The notes: generated from the sequence alone by a model not told the origin. DNA of 41,774 nucleotides from Catenovulum maritimum (GCF_001050375.1 NZ_KQ130492.1:1-41774); one strand, 5' to 3'. Shown: positions 1 to 9,100, counted from the first letter of the stretch. Made by a program: numbers and translations.

Positions 1-95
1 TTTAGCTCTACATTGATTGTTAGGTTGTTTATAAGTATTGCACACACCAAACAATAAATAAGACAAAGTAAAAGATGAAATAATAGGGTAGCAGA

Positions 96-2663
96 ATGAA
101 AAAACAGTTATATGCATGTTTAATGATTTGCATTAGTTTTATGTTAATGGCTTGCGAACAATCTAATATTGGAATAGATAAACTTAAAACGAGCGTTAAA
201 GCCAAACCTAGGGTGTCTGCAAATTTTAACCATAACTGGTTATTCCAGTTAAAAGATGACACAAATTACAAAGCGGTTGATTTTGATGACAGTACCTGGC
301 GCGAGTTGAGTGTGCCACATGACTGGAGCGTTGAGTTTGCATTTACCCAAGAAAATACAGATGGTGCGACAGGATATTTACCTGCAGGCATTGGCTGGTA
401 CCGCAAACATTTTCAAACGCCGAATAATCAATTAAATAATCACTTTATGTTATTTGATGGAATATATAATCACGCCACTATTTGGTTAAATGGTACTGAA
501 CTACATAAGCAATATTATGGTTATTCACCATTTTATTTGGATATTACAAAGCACTTAAACCCTGTTGGGCAAGATAATGTGATTGCGATTCGAGTTGATC
601 GTTCCAGATATATCGACAGTCGTTGGTATACGGGCTCGGGTATATATCGAGACGTTAATCTCATTTCAACTAATCAACTTCATATTCCTATATGGGGAAG
701 TTATGTAACTACGCCGAAAATCACACAAGAAAGTGCCGATGTTGAAATCGAAATAACTGTCTCGAATCAGCACGACACATCGCAGACATTTGATATTAAA
801 AATGAAATTTTTGATGCTCAAGGCAAAATGGTGAGCCAACACACAGCGACCCATATTATTGCATCAGCAAAAAACACCAAAATAACTCACAACTTAGCAG
901 TTAAAAAGCCAAAATTGTGGGATTTAGATTCGGCAGTGCTTTATCAGGTTAAAACGAGCATTAGCCAAGCAGGCACTGTACTTGACGAATACCACACGCC
1001 TTTTGGTTTTCGCACAATACGTTTTGATAAAGATAAAGGCTTCTTCTTAAATGGTCGAAATATCAAAATTAAAGGGGTTAATTTACATCACGATGCTGGC
1101 TTAGTTGGGGCAGCAGTACCTGATGATGTTTGGAAGCGTCGCTTAATAAAATTAAAACAAGCAGGAGTAAATGCAGTAAGAACTGCTCATAATCCAGCTT
1201 CTGATCGTTTTATGGCTTTATGTGATGAGTTAGGCTTGTTAGTTCAAGCTGAGATCTTTGACGAATATGATAACCCGAAAGATAAGCGTCTAAACCAACA
1301 AGAACGCCACTCTGATTATATTAGCCGAGGCTATACAGAATACTTCCAAGCGCATGGCGAAAGAGACTTAAAAAATGCTGTGCTGAGAGATCGCAACCAT
1401 CCATCTGTTATTATGTGGAGTATCGGTAATGAAATAGAGTGGACTTACCCAAGATACGCCAAAGCGACTGGCTATTTTGATATGAATGCCAATGGTAATT
1501 ATTTCTTCAATCCACCTTTTATTTCACCGGAAGAAATTAAAATGCGCTTTCACACGAGTAAAGAAGAGGGTTACGTTTTAGCCAAAACAGCTAAAAAATT
1601 GTCTGCTTGGGTCAAAGAGCTTGATACTAGCCGTCCTGTTACTGCTAATTTGATCTTACCTTCGGTGAGCCATATTTCTGGTTACACAGATGCACTCGAT
1701 GTTATTGGTTACAGCTATCGACGTGTTATTTACGATTATGGCCATGAATTATTCCCTGACAAGATGATAATGGGAACAGAAAACGTAGCCCAGTGGCATG
1801 AATGGAAAGCGATTGAAGAAAGAGATTTTATTGCAGGCACATTCTTATGGACAGGCATTGATTACATGGGCGAAACACACAACAAATGGCCAACTAAATC
1901 GCTGGCAAGTGGCTTAATGGATCTTGCTGGGTTTGAAAAACCTTCTTTCCATATGATGAAAACCTTATGGGATGAGACACCTCATGTTTATTTAGCGACT
2001 CAAACTTTAGAAAAATCACTTTACACTCTAGATGACCAGCAACAAGTCGTTGAGAAAAAGCCAGGCGCTTGGCAACAATATGTTTGGATATGGCACGATG
2101 TAAATCGATATTGGCAATATCAAGATAAGCAGTTAGTCGCCATTGAGGCTTATACTAACTGTGATGCGGTTGAGTTATTCTTAAATGATAAATCTCAAGG
2201 TGTGCAAAAGTTAGCAGATGCACCGGATCATATTTTGAAATGGGCGGTGCCATATCAAGCAGGTCAATTAACCGCAAAAGGCTTAGGTAATTGTGATGCC
2301 ATAGATGAAATTAAAACCGCGGGTGGGTTTAGCCAAATCTTAGTCAACACGGATAAAGCGGAATTAAAATTGGATCAAAACAGTGTTGCCCACATCGAAG
2401 TTCAACTAGCAGATCAAAATGGTAATCCAATTTCGTTTGAAGAACAGAGTATTGTTTTTTCTGTCACAGGACCGGCTAAAATATTAGGCGTGGATAACGG
2501 CGCACCGGATAGCGTGCAAACTTTTCAGTCAAATAAGATAACCACTGATAAAGGTAAAGCTTTATTGATTATCCAAGCAACAGGGACTGGCGAGATTAAA
2601 GTAGAGGCCAAAGCTGGGGAAGTGAGCAGCAGTTTATTAAAGTTATCGGCTGCTGATAGTTAA
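96..2663 (+). CDS. GH2 family beta-galactosidase-like lipoprotein
   Basis: An 855-residue glycoside hydrolase, probably anchored in the outer envelope and acting on beta-linked galactose or related sugars in an algal polysaccharide. A lipoprotein signal ends in the lipobox LMAC with Cys20. Next come a GH2 sugar-binding domain (about 40-190), an Ig-like domain (about 200-310) and a TIM barrel (about 310-620). In the barrel, Glu446 in WSIGNEIEW fits the acid/base and Glu562 in MGTENVAQW fits the nucleophile. The C-terminus has a DUF4982-like domain (about 685-760) and a bacterial Ig-like domain. A GH42-like lipoprotein lies 0.8 kb downstream on the same strand, which suggests a shared galactan (agar or porphyran) substrate; this is inference. 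Some GH2 enzymes of agar-degrading bacteria act on agaro-oligosaccharides, so exact specificity cannot be read here. The ribosome-binding site is weak. Confidence 0.85.
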   Translation: MKKQLYACLMICISFMLMACEQSNIGIDKLKTSVKAKPRVSANFNHNWLFQLKDDTNYKAVDFDDSTWRELSVPHDWSVEFAFTQENTDGATGYLPAGIGWYRKHFQTPNNQLNNHFMLFDGIYNHATIWLNGTELHKQYYGYSPFYLDITKHLNPVGQDNVIAIRVDRSRYIDSRWYTGSGIYRDVNLISTNQLHIPIWGSYVTTPKITQESADVEIEITVSNQHDTSQTFDIKNEIFDAQGKMVSQHTATHIIASAKNTKITHNLAVKKPKLWDLDSAVLYQVKTSISQAGTVLDEYHTPFGFRTIRFDKDKGFFLNGRNIKIKGVNLHHDAGLVGAAVPDDVWKRRLIKLKQAGVNAVRTAHNPASDRFMALCDELGLLVQAEIFDEYDNPKDKRLNQQERHSDYISRGYTEYFQAHGERDLKNAVLRDRNHPSVIMWSIGNEIEWTYPRYAKATGYFDMNANGNYFFNPPFISPEEIKMRFHTSKEEGYVLAKTAKKLSAWVKELDTSRPVTANLILPSVSHISGYTDALDVIGYSYRRVIYDYGHELFPDKMIMGTENVAQWHEWKAIEERDFIAGTFLWTGIDYMGETHNKWPTKSLASGLMDLAGFEKPSFHMMKTLWDETPHVYLATQTLEKSLYTLDDQQQVVEKKPGAWQQYVWIWHDVNRYWQYQDKQLVAIEAYTNCDAVELFLNDKSQGVQKLADAPDHILKWAVPYQAGQLTAKGLGNCDAIDEIKTAGGFSQILVNTDKAELKLDQNSVAHIEVQLADQNGNPISFEEQSIVFSVTGPAKILGVDNGAPDSVQTFQSNKITTDKGKALLIIQATGTGEIKVEAKAGEVSSSLLKLSAADS

Positions 2664-2683
2664 CACTACTTTTGATATGTTAC

Positions 2684-2717
2684 TGAACTAAACCATATAT
2701 ATATATGGTTTAGTTCA
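2684..2717. terminator. 34-bp perfect palindrome between convergent genes
   Basis: The two 17-base arms, 2684-2700 and 2701-2717, are exact reverse complements with no loop. The palindrome sits 20 bp after the GH2 stop and 51 bp from the stop of the convergent thioredoxin gene, so it could end transcription from both sides. There is no clear T tract on either side, so intrinsic termination is not proven. Confidence 0.5.
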
Positions 2718-2768
2718 TATGCTTTGATGGTAAATTGATTATTTTGTCTTTAACCTTTCTCTTTTACC

Positions 2769-3188
2769 TTAACCTTTCGCTTGAATTAAAGCTTGATTAA
2801 TTGCTTTTGAAATATCAGCAGTATCCAAATTTTTAGTTAAGCGAGCGATAACCTGCTTTGAATCTGCATCGAGTAAAAGCATAAAACCCGTTTTACCACC
2901 GTATTTAGCGTAAGACGACTCAAGTGAAAGTGAGTTAACCAGTAATTCAGATTGATACCTAGTTTGTTCATTTGTTAGATCTAATTGAACAAATAAAATT
3001 GGAGCATGAGTTGCGGCTAACCCTTTTTTAGCTTGCTCTATCTTGGGATCTAACACTTTACAACTGCCACACCAGTCAGCGTAATACAACACCCCAATCA
3101 CTTCTGTTTTAGGTACATCTTCAGCATAAACAGAAGACGTGTAAAGAGCGGCACAGATATAAAAAGCTTTAAATAAATGTTTAAACAT
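2769..3188 (-). CDS. Periplasmic thioredoxin-family protein
   Basis: A 139-residue thioredoxin-fold protein. The N-terminus is a Sec signal peptide ending near VYA (about residue 22), so the protein is exported. The redox motif is WCGSC (Cys40 and Cys43), at the expected place after the first beta strand and before the long helix. CGSC differs from the CGPC of cytoplasmic thioredoxins. The family reduces or isomerises disulfides; the partner cannot be told from sequence. It lies convergent to the GH2 gene, and nothing ties it to polysaccharide breakdown beyond position. Confidence 0.8.
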   Translation of the reverse strand: MFKHLFKAFYICAALYTSSVYAEDVPKTEVIGVLYYADWCGSCKVLDPKIEQAKKGLAATHAPILFVQLDLTNEQTRYQSELLVNSLSLESSYAKYGGKTGFMLLLDADSKQVIARLTKNLDTADISKAINQALIQAKG

Positions 3189-3499
3189 TTTGATTCCATA
3201 ATTTAATTTTGACTGCTAATGAGACCAATTGTTTAGGTGTTTTATTTCAGCTAGTTTGAGTTTTGACTTGGGATTGTCGACATAGATCTGATTTTAAAGG
3301 TAAAAAATTCCAGCTTAAGGCGTTTTATAATATAAATCGCAGTGTTTCCAATTTAATATGCTCAAATGTTTTAATAAATATAAACATCATATCTATATAT
3401 TGGTGGTATTTTGAATTTTATTGTTAGATAATCTAGAAATATGTATACGTAAACTGATTTCAGTTGTTAACTTATTGTTTGATTATAAAGAGTAAAGCT
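3189..3499. other. Intergenic region upstream of two divergent genes
   Basis: A 311-bp AT-rich gap between the divergent thioredoxin and GH42-like genes, so it should hold both promoters. A TATAAT hexamer occurs at 3326-3331 on the plus strand, but no good -35 box lies at the right distance. I see no operator palindrome or structured RNA. Confidence 0.4.
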
Positions 3500-5959
3500 A
3501 TGTCGAAAATACAGACCACTAACTCATACAAGTCAATTGTTTTACCTTGTGTGTTAAGTTTAGCTGCAGCATTGTCTGGCTGTGGTGATAGAACTGCTAC
3601 TTCTCAAAGTGTTAGTAAACCAGAAACGCAAAGTGCAACTATGGCTGTCAGTGAGCTAGAAAAAACAGCGCTTGGAAAAATAAAGCAGCTTGAATCTTTA
3701 ATGGCTGACGCACAAGCTAAGTCTTTAGACGTTACTCGTGAAGAGACTGTCATTTGGTTTGCTAAAGAGTTTTTAAAATATGCAAATTGGGACGAGCAAA
3801 ATCGCGATGCAGTTGCTTATATGTTTGAAGCGTATGGTCCTTACAGAAATCAAAAAGATGAATTAGCAGATCAAATCCCTGATTTTCAACGAACTAAAGT
3901 CATTGAAATTTTGGATGCAGGTATTGAAGAGCTATCACAAGTGATTAGCGGTGAAATTACGCGTCGGCCAGTTCGCAAAGTGGATTGGCAAAATACCGTC
4001 GCTGGCGACAATATGTTTGTCAGTGAAGGTAAACCTATTTTCCTGTATGACTATTTCTCTAAATCTGTTGGTCGTCCATTATCTGACGAGCGTGTCTATA
4101 ATGATCACTTAGGGGCGATTTACCACGGTGGTGAAAACCTATATCCCGTAGACCATGACAGAGCGATTAACTCATTCCTACTAAATGAAGATGGCAGTTG
4201 GAACGAAGAGTTAATGAAAGAAGTTACGGGTATTTCAGATGAAAATATTGGTTTCTTAATTTATTGGAATATGGGTTTACCAGAGTGGATTGAACAACAA
4301 GAGCCAGAAGCGCGCAAAGGTCGTTCACTATTTACTGGTTACGACATAGATAACCCGCTGGTACGTGAAACTTGGGGTAAAATCGCCAAGAAAACAGGTG
4401 AATTAACCAAAGATAAAAAAGTCTCTCGTATGGGGTACATTTTATCTAACGAACCACATTGGTACTCTGAAAAAAATCATTGGAGCCACCAATTTAAAGA
4501 AATGAATTCAATTTCTTCATACACTTTAAATAAATTCCGCACTTGGCTAAACAAAAAGTACGCAGGTGAAATTAGCCAATTAAACGATAACTGGGGCAGT
4601 AATTTTGCTGATTTCGACTCTGTTGAAATAGAGATCCCAATTGACCGTGCTACACGTGGTACACCAATTTGGTACGATTGGAATCGTTACCATATGGATC
4701 GTAGTATTGACTGGTTTACCTACTTACAAGGTGAATTACGCAAAGGTAATCCAGAAGCTCACACGTCATTAAAAATTATGCCAAACATGTTTAGCGAAAA
4801 TACGCGCTCGCATGGTATAGATGTTGAAGCATTAACCGAATTAACTTCTATGATAGGTGATGATGCGCAGACACGTGAGAAACGTAAACTTAACTTCAAA
4901 AAAGACGAAGAGTGGCAGTCACACTATGGCTGGTATTGGGAAGAGTTAGCAACTTCATACGACTTTATGGAGTCGGTTTCACCAAATAAAATCCACTTTA
5001 ACTCTGAATCTCATTTCTTATCTGCTTCTTGGTGGCGTGAACTAGATACATCGGTTGACTATGTAAACAGTGTATATTGGTTAGCGACTATGCAAGGTAT
5101 GGATGCGAACTTAGCTTGGTTCTGGGCACGTGATCCAGATGGTTCTCCAGAAGATAGACTAGAAGGGACAATGGACTTTTTTGATCCAGCTTTAGCAGGA
5201 TCATTTGCGGGTTCAAATAATCAACAGCCTCATATTGCGAATGCTTATACCCAGGTAATGTATGACCTCAATAGCTTCTCAGAAGAAATTGTCGCAATGC
5301 GTGAGCAACGTCGTCCAATTCGTTTATTCCATTCTGAGACTTCGGCGATTAACAAACCTAACCATATGACTCAGCAGTTTAAACTGTACGAAAAAATCTT
5401 CTTTGATGGTTTCCCTGTTGGTTACGCAACAGAAAAAATCATCAAAAAACAAGACAACAGTTTATGGGATAGCATCTTAGTTTATAAAACTGAGTTTGTG
5501 ACTAAAGCTGAATTAGCGGCATTACAAGCTTACCTAAACCAAGGTGGTACTGTAATTCTGGATTCGTCTGAAAGCTTGAGCAAAGATGAATATGGCCAAA
5601 AGCACAAACAAGGCTTAACTAAAGGTAAAGGCAAGCTAATTAACTTAAATGGTAAAGCTGACTTAGACGAAATTCGTCAGTTAGCGCTAAAAGAGTCAGC
5701 AGCTGGTTTACCTGAATTATCGTTAACTGAAGAAAATGGCACTGCCCATAAAGGTTGTAACTGGCGTGTTGTGAAGCAAGCTGATGGCAGTTATTTAGTT
5801 AATATTAATAACTTGGGTAAACATGCCGCTAAGTTAAACTTAGGATTAAAAGCGGGTGGTAAAGTTTCAGCCACTGACTTAATGACAGGCCGCACGCTAG
5901 GTGATAGCTTCGAGTTAAAATCTAAAGGTGTATTACTGTTAAAAGTGAACGCAATTTAA
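3500..5959 (+). CDS. GH42-like (clan GH-A) glycoside hydrolase lipoprotein
   Basis: An 819-residue lipoprotein (lipobox LSGC, Cys28), counted from the ATG at 3500, which places a normal signal peptide at the N-terminus; an upstream TTG would add 12 residues ahead of the signal. Residues about 50-160 are a helical region. A TIM-barrel region runs about 170-560, with GYILSNEPHW (Glu318, candidate acid/base) and HFNSESHF (Glu503, candidate nucleophile). Residues about 600-740 look like the GH42 beta-galactosidase trimerisation (glutamine-amidotransferase-like) domain, with QGGTVILDSSES. A small C-terminal beta domain follows. The architecture is closest to GH42, but the motifs differ from textbook GH42, and a more distant agarase or galactanase family of clan GH-A is possible. 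It probably works with the GH2 enzyme upstream. Confidence 0.65.
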   Translation: MSKIQTTNSYKSIVLPCVLSLAAALSGCGDRTATSQSVSKPETQSATMAVSELEKTALGKIKQLESLMADAQAKSLDVTREETVIWFAKEFLKYANWDEQNRDAVAYMFEAYGPYRNQKDELADQIPDFQRTKVIEILDAGIEELSQVISGEITRRPVRKVDWQNTVAGDNMFVSEGKPIFLYDYFSKSVGRPLSDERVYNDHLGAIYHGGENLYPVDHDRAINSFLLNEDGSWNEELMKEVTGISDENIGFLIYWNMGLPEWIEQQEPEARKGRSLFTGYDIDNPLVRETWGKIAKKTGELTKDKKVSRMGYILSNEPHWYSEKNHWSHQFKEMNSISSYTLNKFRTWLNKKYAGEISQLNDNWGSNFADFDSVEIEIPIDRATRGTPIWYDWNRYHMDRSIDWFTYLQGELRKGNPEAHTSLKIMPNMFSENTRSHGIDVEALTELTSMIGDDAQTREKRKLNFKKDEEWQSHYGWYWEELATSYDFMESVSPNKIHFNSESHFLSASWWRELDTSVDYVNSVYWLATMQGMDANLAWFWARDPDGSPEDRLEGTMDFFDPALAGSFAGSNNQQPHIANAYTQVMYDLNSFSEEIVAMREQRRPIRLFHSETSAINKPNHMTQQFKLYEKIFFDGFPVGYATEKIIKKQDNSLWDSILVYKTEFVTKAELAALQAYLNQGGTVILDSSESLSKDEYGQKHKQGLTKGKGKLINLNGKADLDEIRQLALKESAAGLPELSLTEENGTAHKGCNWRVVKQADGSYLVNINNLGKHAAKLNLGLKAGGKVSATDLMTGRTLGDSFELKSKGVLLLKVNAI

Positions 5960-5992
5960 TCTTGTTTTAAGCCAAGTCGCTTAATCATATTG

Positions 5993-6046
5993 ATACCGGT
6001 CTTTAAAGCTAAGCTTAGTTGACAGCTTGGTTTTGATGGCCGGTAT
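5993..6046. terminator. Possible stem-loop terminator after GH42-like gene
   Basis: ATACCGG (5993-5999) pairs with CCGGTAT (6040-6046), and inner AAGCT/AGCTT segments can extend the fold. It lies 33 bp after the stop and is followed by TTTA. The tail is short, so this is a moderate call. Confidence 0.4.
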
Positions 6047-6213
6047 TTTACTTTCTGATTCCTTCATTACCCATTTATCTATTAGGTATATCTATTAAGC
6101 GCTAAAGCATATTTGACCAAATGAGTTTATTAACAGATCCTCGTTGTTCGATCCGAGTTCTAAGTTAAAGAAATGAAAATCATAAAATTTGGCTGGATAT
6201 TGTGATTAAACAG

Positions 6214-6239
6214 CGCTCTATACAACTACATATAGAGCG
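6214..6239 (-). terminator. Stem-loop terminator after DJ-1 family gene
   Basis: CGCTCTATA (6214-6222) and TATAGAGCG (6231-6239) form a perfect 9-bp stem with an 8-base loop. It sits 10 bp beyond the stop of the minus-strand DJ-1 gene, and a short TTTAAT tail follows on that strand. Confidence 0.5.
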
Positions 6240-6249
6240 TGAATTTATG

Positions 6250-6927
6250 CTAGCGGTTAAGATGGCGAACTAAGGCTTCGCCAACGGCATGAGCACTCGC
6301 AGGATTTTGACCTGTGATGACGCCTTCATCTTCAATGATGAATGATTGCCAAGGTTGAACTTTACTGAACTGTGCAGCTTTTCGAGTTAGTGCTTCTTCT
6401 AATAAAAATGGCACGTCTTTAATTGTTCCATAATCAATTTCTTCTTCGCGAGTAAACCCAGTAACAGATTTTGTCGCGAGTAAAGCCTCGCCATTATTTA
6501 ATTGAATGGGTAATAATGCTGCAGGGCCATGGCATACAGCGGCAATGATCCCACCTTGCTGATAGTGCTCGGCACTGAGTTTTGCAAAGTCTTCGTTTTC
6601 AGCTAGATCAGATAATAAGCCGAAGCCGCCTGGATAAAATACGGCATCATAGTCGGCCACTTTTAATTGGCTAACTGCTTTGGTGTTGTTAATGCGACGC
6701 TGGAAATCTTCATTTGCCAACACTTCGGTATTTATCTCATCGCCTTCGATATCCGTACCATAAATAGGTGCTTTCCCACCTTTGATGGATGCAATTTCAT
6801 AATCCAAACCAGCGGCTGTAATAACATGTACAACATGTGTTAGTTCTGGAGAGTAGGTGCCATTTACTTGATCAGTTTCACCAAGTGTCGCGTGATTGGT
6901 AACAGGGATAAGTACTTTTTTCATCAT
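6250..6927 (-). CDS. DJ-1/PfpI family (Hsp31-type) glutamine amidotransferase-like protein
   Basis: A 225-residue class I glutamine amidotransferase-like protein. The nucleophile elbow AAVCHGPAALL gives Cys132 followed by His133, and Glu28 in GTYSPELTH is a candidate third active-site residue, as in Hsp31-type proteins. That subgroup includes glutathione-independent glyoxalase III and chaperone or deglycase-like enzymes; the exact reaction is not settled by sequence. It is probably cytoplasmic, with no signal peptide. An AAAGAGA ribosome-binding site precedes two consecutive ATG codons; either could start. It is divergent from a LysR regulator with 124 bp between them, an arrangement in which the regulator often controls its neighbour. 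Confidence 0.8.
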   Translation of the reverse strand: MMKKVLIPVTNHATLGETDQVNGTYSPELTHVVHVITAAGLDYEIASIKGGKAPIYGTDIEGDEINTEVLANEDFQRRINNTKAVSQLKVADYDAVFYPGGFGLLSDLAENEDFAKLSAEHYQQGGIIAAVCHGPAALLPIQLNNGEALLATKSVTGFTREEEIDYGTIKDVPFLLEEALTRKAAQFSKVQPWQSFIIEDEGVITGQNPASAHAVGEALVRHLNR

Positions 6928-7051
6928 TTGTCTCTTTTTGCTGTTGGCCTAAGGGATTTGAAAAGCGAATCGCTACTTTAAATTATTACTGTTGTGATGA
7001 TAATATCTGTTTTTGGTAAACACTGTTGCTATATGGGGATAATAAAAGCGT

Positions 7052-7939
7052 ATGGATAGCTTTGATGGCATTATTGAATTTGTCGCAGTGGCCGAAACTC
7101 AAAGTTTCTCTGCAGCAGCTAAACAACTCGGTTGTAGCACTAGCCATGTAAGCCGACAAATTGTTCGACTTGAGGAAAGGTTAGGCTGCGTATTGCTTGC
7201 GAGAACTACCCGAGTTGTTACCTTGACTAAATCTGGCACTAGCTATTACAAACAAGCTAAAGATCTCGTGGTGGGTTTACAACAAGCTAACGAGCAAGTT
7301 AACCAGCAGCAACTGCGTTTATGTGGTACGTTAAAAGTGAGTGCAGCAGGTGGTTTCGCAGAGCATTATGTAGCACCTGCGTTAATGGATTTTCTGGCGC
7401 AACATCCAGATTTAAGCATTGAACTGGATCTAAACAGTCGTTTGGTGAACTTGTTGGAGGAAGGATTCGATTTTTCTATCCGCTACGGTAAGCTTGACGA
7501 TTCAAGTTTAATTGCTCGAAAATTAGCGAGTCGCCCTATGATGGCTGTCGCACACCCTGACTATCTAAACCAGCGAGGTATCCCTAAACACCCGAATCAG
7601 CTGAAAGATCACAGCTGTATCGTGGCGAATAATGATAATTGGGAATTTAATATTGATGGGCAAAAGCAAATAGTGAAAGTAAAGGGCGCTTGGCGTAGCA
7701 ATAATGCTAATCTGGTATTAGATGCCTGCACCAAAGCTTTAGGGATAGCTTACATGCCAAAAAGTACATTTAAAGATGCAATATCAAATCAAATATTAGT
7801 GCCTGTGCTTGAGCCGTTTTGGGGAGAAGGGACAAGTAGCTGGATTGTTTACCCAAATAAACGCTTTATGCCACAAAGAGTGAGATTAGCGATAGATTTT
7901 TTAATAGAGCACTTTTCGCAATGGGATGAAGCGGGCTAA
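7052..7939 (+). CDS. LysR-family transcriptional regulator
   Basis: A 295-residue LysR-type regulator. Residues 1-60 hold the winged helix-turn-helix (FSAAAKQLGCSTSHVSRQIVRLEERLG), followed by the linker helix and a periplasmic-binding-protein-like effector domain (about 90-290). The CrgA/YhjC-like layout (FIRYG/FSIRYGKL, then LVLDACTKALGIAYMP) is common in regulators beside oxidoreductase or stress genes. The divergent DJ-1 gene is its likely target. The effector cannot be predicted. No clear T-N11-A operator stands out in the 124-bp divergent gap. It is the last core gene before the accessory island. Confidence 0.88.
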   Translation: MDSFDGIIEFVAVAETQSFSAAAKQLGCSTSHVSRQIVRLEERLGCVLLARTTRVVTLTKSGTSYYKQAKDLVVGLQQANEQVNQQQLRLCGTLKVSAAGGFAEHYVAPALMDFLAQHPDLSIELDLNSRLVNLLEEGFDFSIRYGKLDDSSLIARKLASRPMMAVAHPDYLNQRGIPKHPNQLKDHSCIVANNDNWEFNIDGQKQIVKVKGAWRSNNANLVLDACTKALGIAYMPKSTFKDAISNQILVPVLEPFWGEGTSSWIVYPNKRFMPQRVRLAIDFLIEHFSQWDEAG

Positions 7940-8265
7940 TTTAGATATGCTAAACACGCCCTAGCTTGAATCTTAACATTTGCTTCTCATCTACATACGC
8001 GTGAGCAAGCTTCACGCCTACAAAAAGGCGGTATTGACGATTGGCTTGGTTTCTAGCCTAAAATTGTTGTTGCACTTTAGTTAATTTAAGCTTAAGTTTA
8101 TGAAATTATTAATTTAAAACTTATTGGAATGGCGTTGTTAGACTCAATATTGAAAAGTTCTATACGCACTTCTAATGATTACAAAACTATCTAAAACTAT
8201 CTGGACAGGCACTTATAGAAAGCACACAAATCATTAAGACCTGAGTAAATAAAGGCTCAATGTAA
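7940..8265. other. Island edge without intact genes
   Basis: No gene is seen in this 326-bp stretch. It holds the first copy of the 62-bp direct repeat (7973-8034), an isolated integron-core-like GTTAGAC (8137-8143), and the left end of the first IS-derived copy (from 8195). Confidence 0.5.
7973..8034 (+). repeat. 62-bp direct repeat, copy 1
   Basis: Identical over all 62 bases to 9100-9161. It contains two adjacent potential hairpins: GCGTGA/TCACGC around GCAAGCT, and CGCCT/AGGCG around ACAAAA. The two copies bracket the first IS remnant and the first cassette-like unit. Confidence 0.9.
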
Positions 8266-8735
8266 TCACTCATATTGGCGACAAAGCTGGCAATAGAAGT
8301 GAAGTTGTGCGTCACCAGATAAAGCCATAAAAGTGATATTGATTTGACAGGCTTGTTCAATCCGGCGGCTTGAAATGTAACCGCGAGAATAGGCGAACAA
8401 TATTATTTTGAGCATGACGACAGGCGAGTATGCAGCCGCACCGCCTTTATCATTTTTATAGATGTTATCAAACGCGGTTAAATCTAAGTGATTATCGACA
8501 ATGTGGCTTAATGCGAACTCGAATGTACCGGGAAGGATTTGCGCTGAAAAATCAACGGCAATAAATTGATTCTGGTGTGAGTAATCAGGCTTGTAATTGG
8601 CCATAATAAGCAGTGTAGGTGAATAATAGTTATTAGATCATATGAAATCTGGCAACTCAATGTTTCTTTTCAATAAGTTACAGATTAAACTGAATTTATT
8701 TATAAAGGCGAGATGAGAGTTTTTCTACAGTCTCG
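8195..8735 (-). mobile_element. Internally deleted insertion sequence, copy A
   Basis: A 541-bp IS remnant sharing both outer ends with 11062-11468. The left end starts AACTATCTGGACAGGCAC; the right end finishes TTTTTCTACAGTCTCG. Inside is only the first part of a transposase gene, so the copy cannot move by itself. Relative to this copy, copy B lacks about 134 bp more. The right end stops at the G of a GTTAGGT integron-like core site. Confidence 0.7.
8227..8604 (-). pseudogene. Truncated, frameshifted transposase (IS1182-like)
   Basis: The first 112 codons encode a transposase N-terminus (MANYKPDYSHQNQFIAVDFS onward, with ALSGDAQLHF at the end). The typical next segment, a TSIASFVANMSDYIEPLF-like stretch, continues in another frame, so there is a frameshift near codon 103. 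The reading then runs out at the internal deletion, and the DDE catalytic part is missing. I assign it to the IS1182-like group from recall of the SGDxQPHFTTIA motif; a database match would settle the family. The same N-terminus recurs at 11092-11337. Confidence 0.75.
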
Positions 8736-9054
8736 TTAGGTGTATTAAGGATGAACACTTCGAGACTTTTGAAAACTATTTTTAGTTTGGGTTGTGTTAC
8801 CACTCTATTGGCTTTGGTGTTTACTCCAAAATCTGAAGGCTACGGTGAGTTTATAGCGACAGTTTTTTTCGTTTTCTTATGCTCTTTTTTGCTCGTTTAT
8901 TGTCTACACGCTTTAAAAAATGGCGAAATAGAAGTGAAATCAATTACGGTCAAACGCACAGAGTCACCTGTTGTTTTTTGGTTTTGGGTTGTCATTTATG
9001 CAATCTTTTCAATTTTCACGTTGTGCACGCTAATATTGCAAGCATACACCTAAC
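8735..9054 (+). mobile_element. Integron cassette-like unit 1
   Basis: The unit starts GTTAGGTGTA (8735-8744) and ends TACACCTAAC (9045-9054). These are exact 10-base reverse complements and match the core-site patterns GTTRRRY and RYYYAAC. In integron cassettes the first bases complement the R'' box of the cassette's own attC, which is what is seen. The gene fills almost the whole unit and its stop lies inside the R''-like box. The rest of the attC is missing: from 9070 it is replaced by a copy of the IS outer end. Confidence 0.55.
8751..9053 (+). CDS. Small hypothetical membrane protein (cassette-like)
   Basis: A 100-residue protein of unknown family with three likely membrane segments (about 7-25, 33-52 and 74-96) and a short charged segment between the second and third (NGEIEVKSITVKRTE). 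The AGGTG of the leading core site, 8 bases before the ATG, can serve as ribosome-binding site, as happens in compact gene cassettes. I do not recognise the function. It sits in the cassette-like unit between two IS-derived segments. Confidence 0.6.
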   Translation: MNTSRLLKTIFSLGCVTTLLALVFTPKSEGYGEFIATVFFVFLCSFLLVYCLHALKNGEIEVKSITVKRTESPVVFWFWVVIYAIFSIFTLCTLILQAYT

Positions 9055-9069
9055 AAACGAATTAACGAG

Positions 9070-9100
9070 AACTATCTGGACAGGCACATATAGAAAACAT
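9070..9100. mobile_element. Short copy of the IS left end
   Basis: AACTATCTGGACAGGCAC and the bases after it match the left ends at 8195 and 11062 with two substitutions. The copy runs directly into the second 62-bp repeat and cuts off the attC-like end of cassette unit 1. Confidence 0.6.

Noticed and set aside
8137-8143. Isolated GTTAGAC integron-like core
   Set aside because: No matching GTCTAAC partner or attC-like palindrome was found nearby, and a 7-base pattern is expected by chance.
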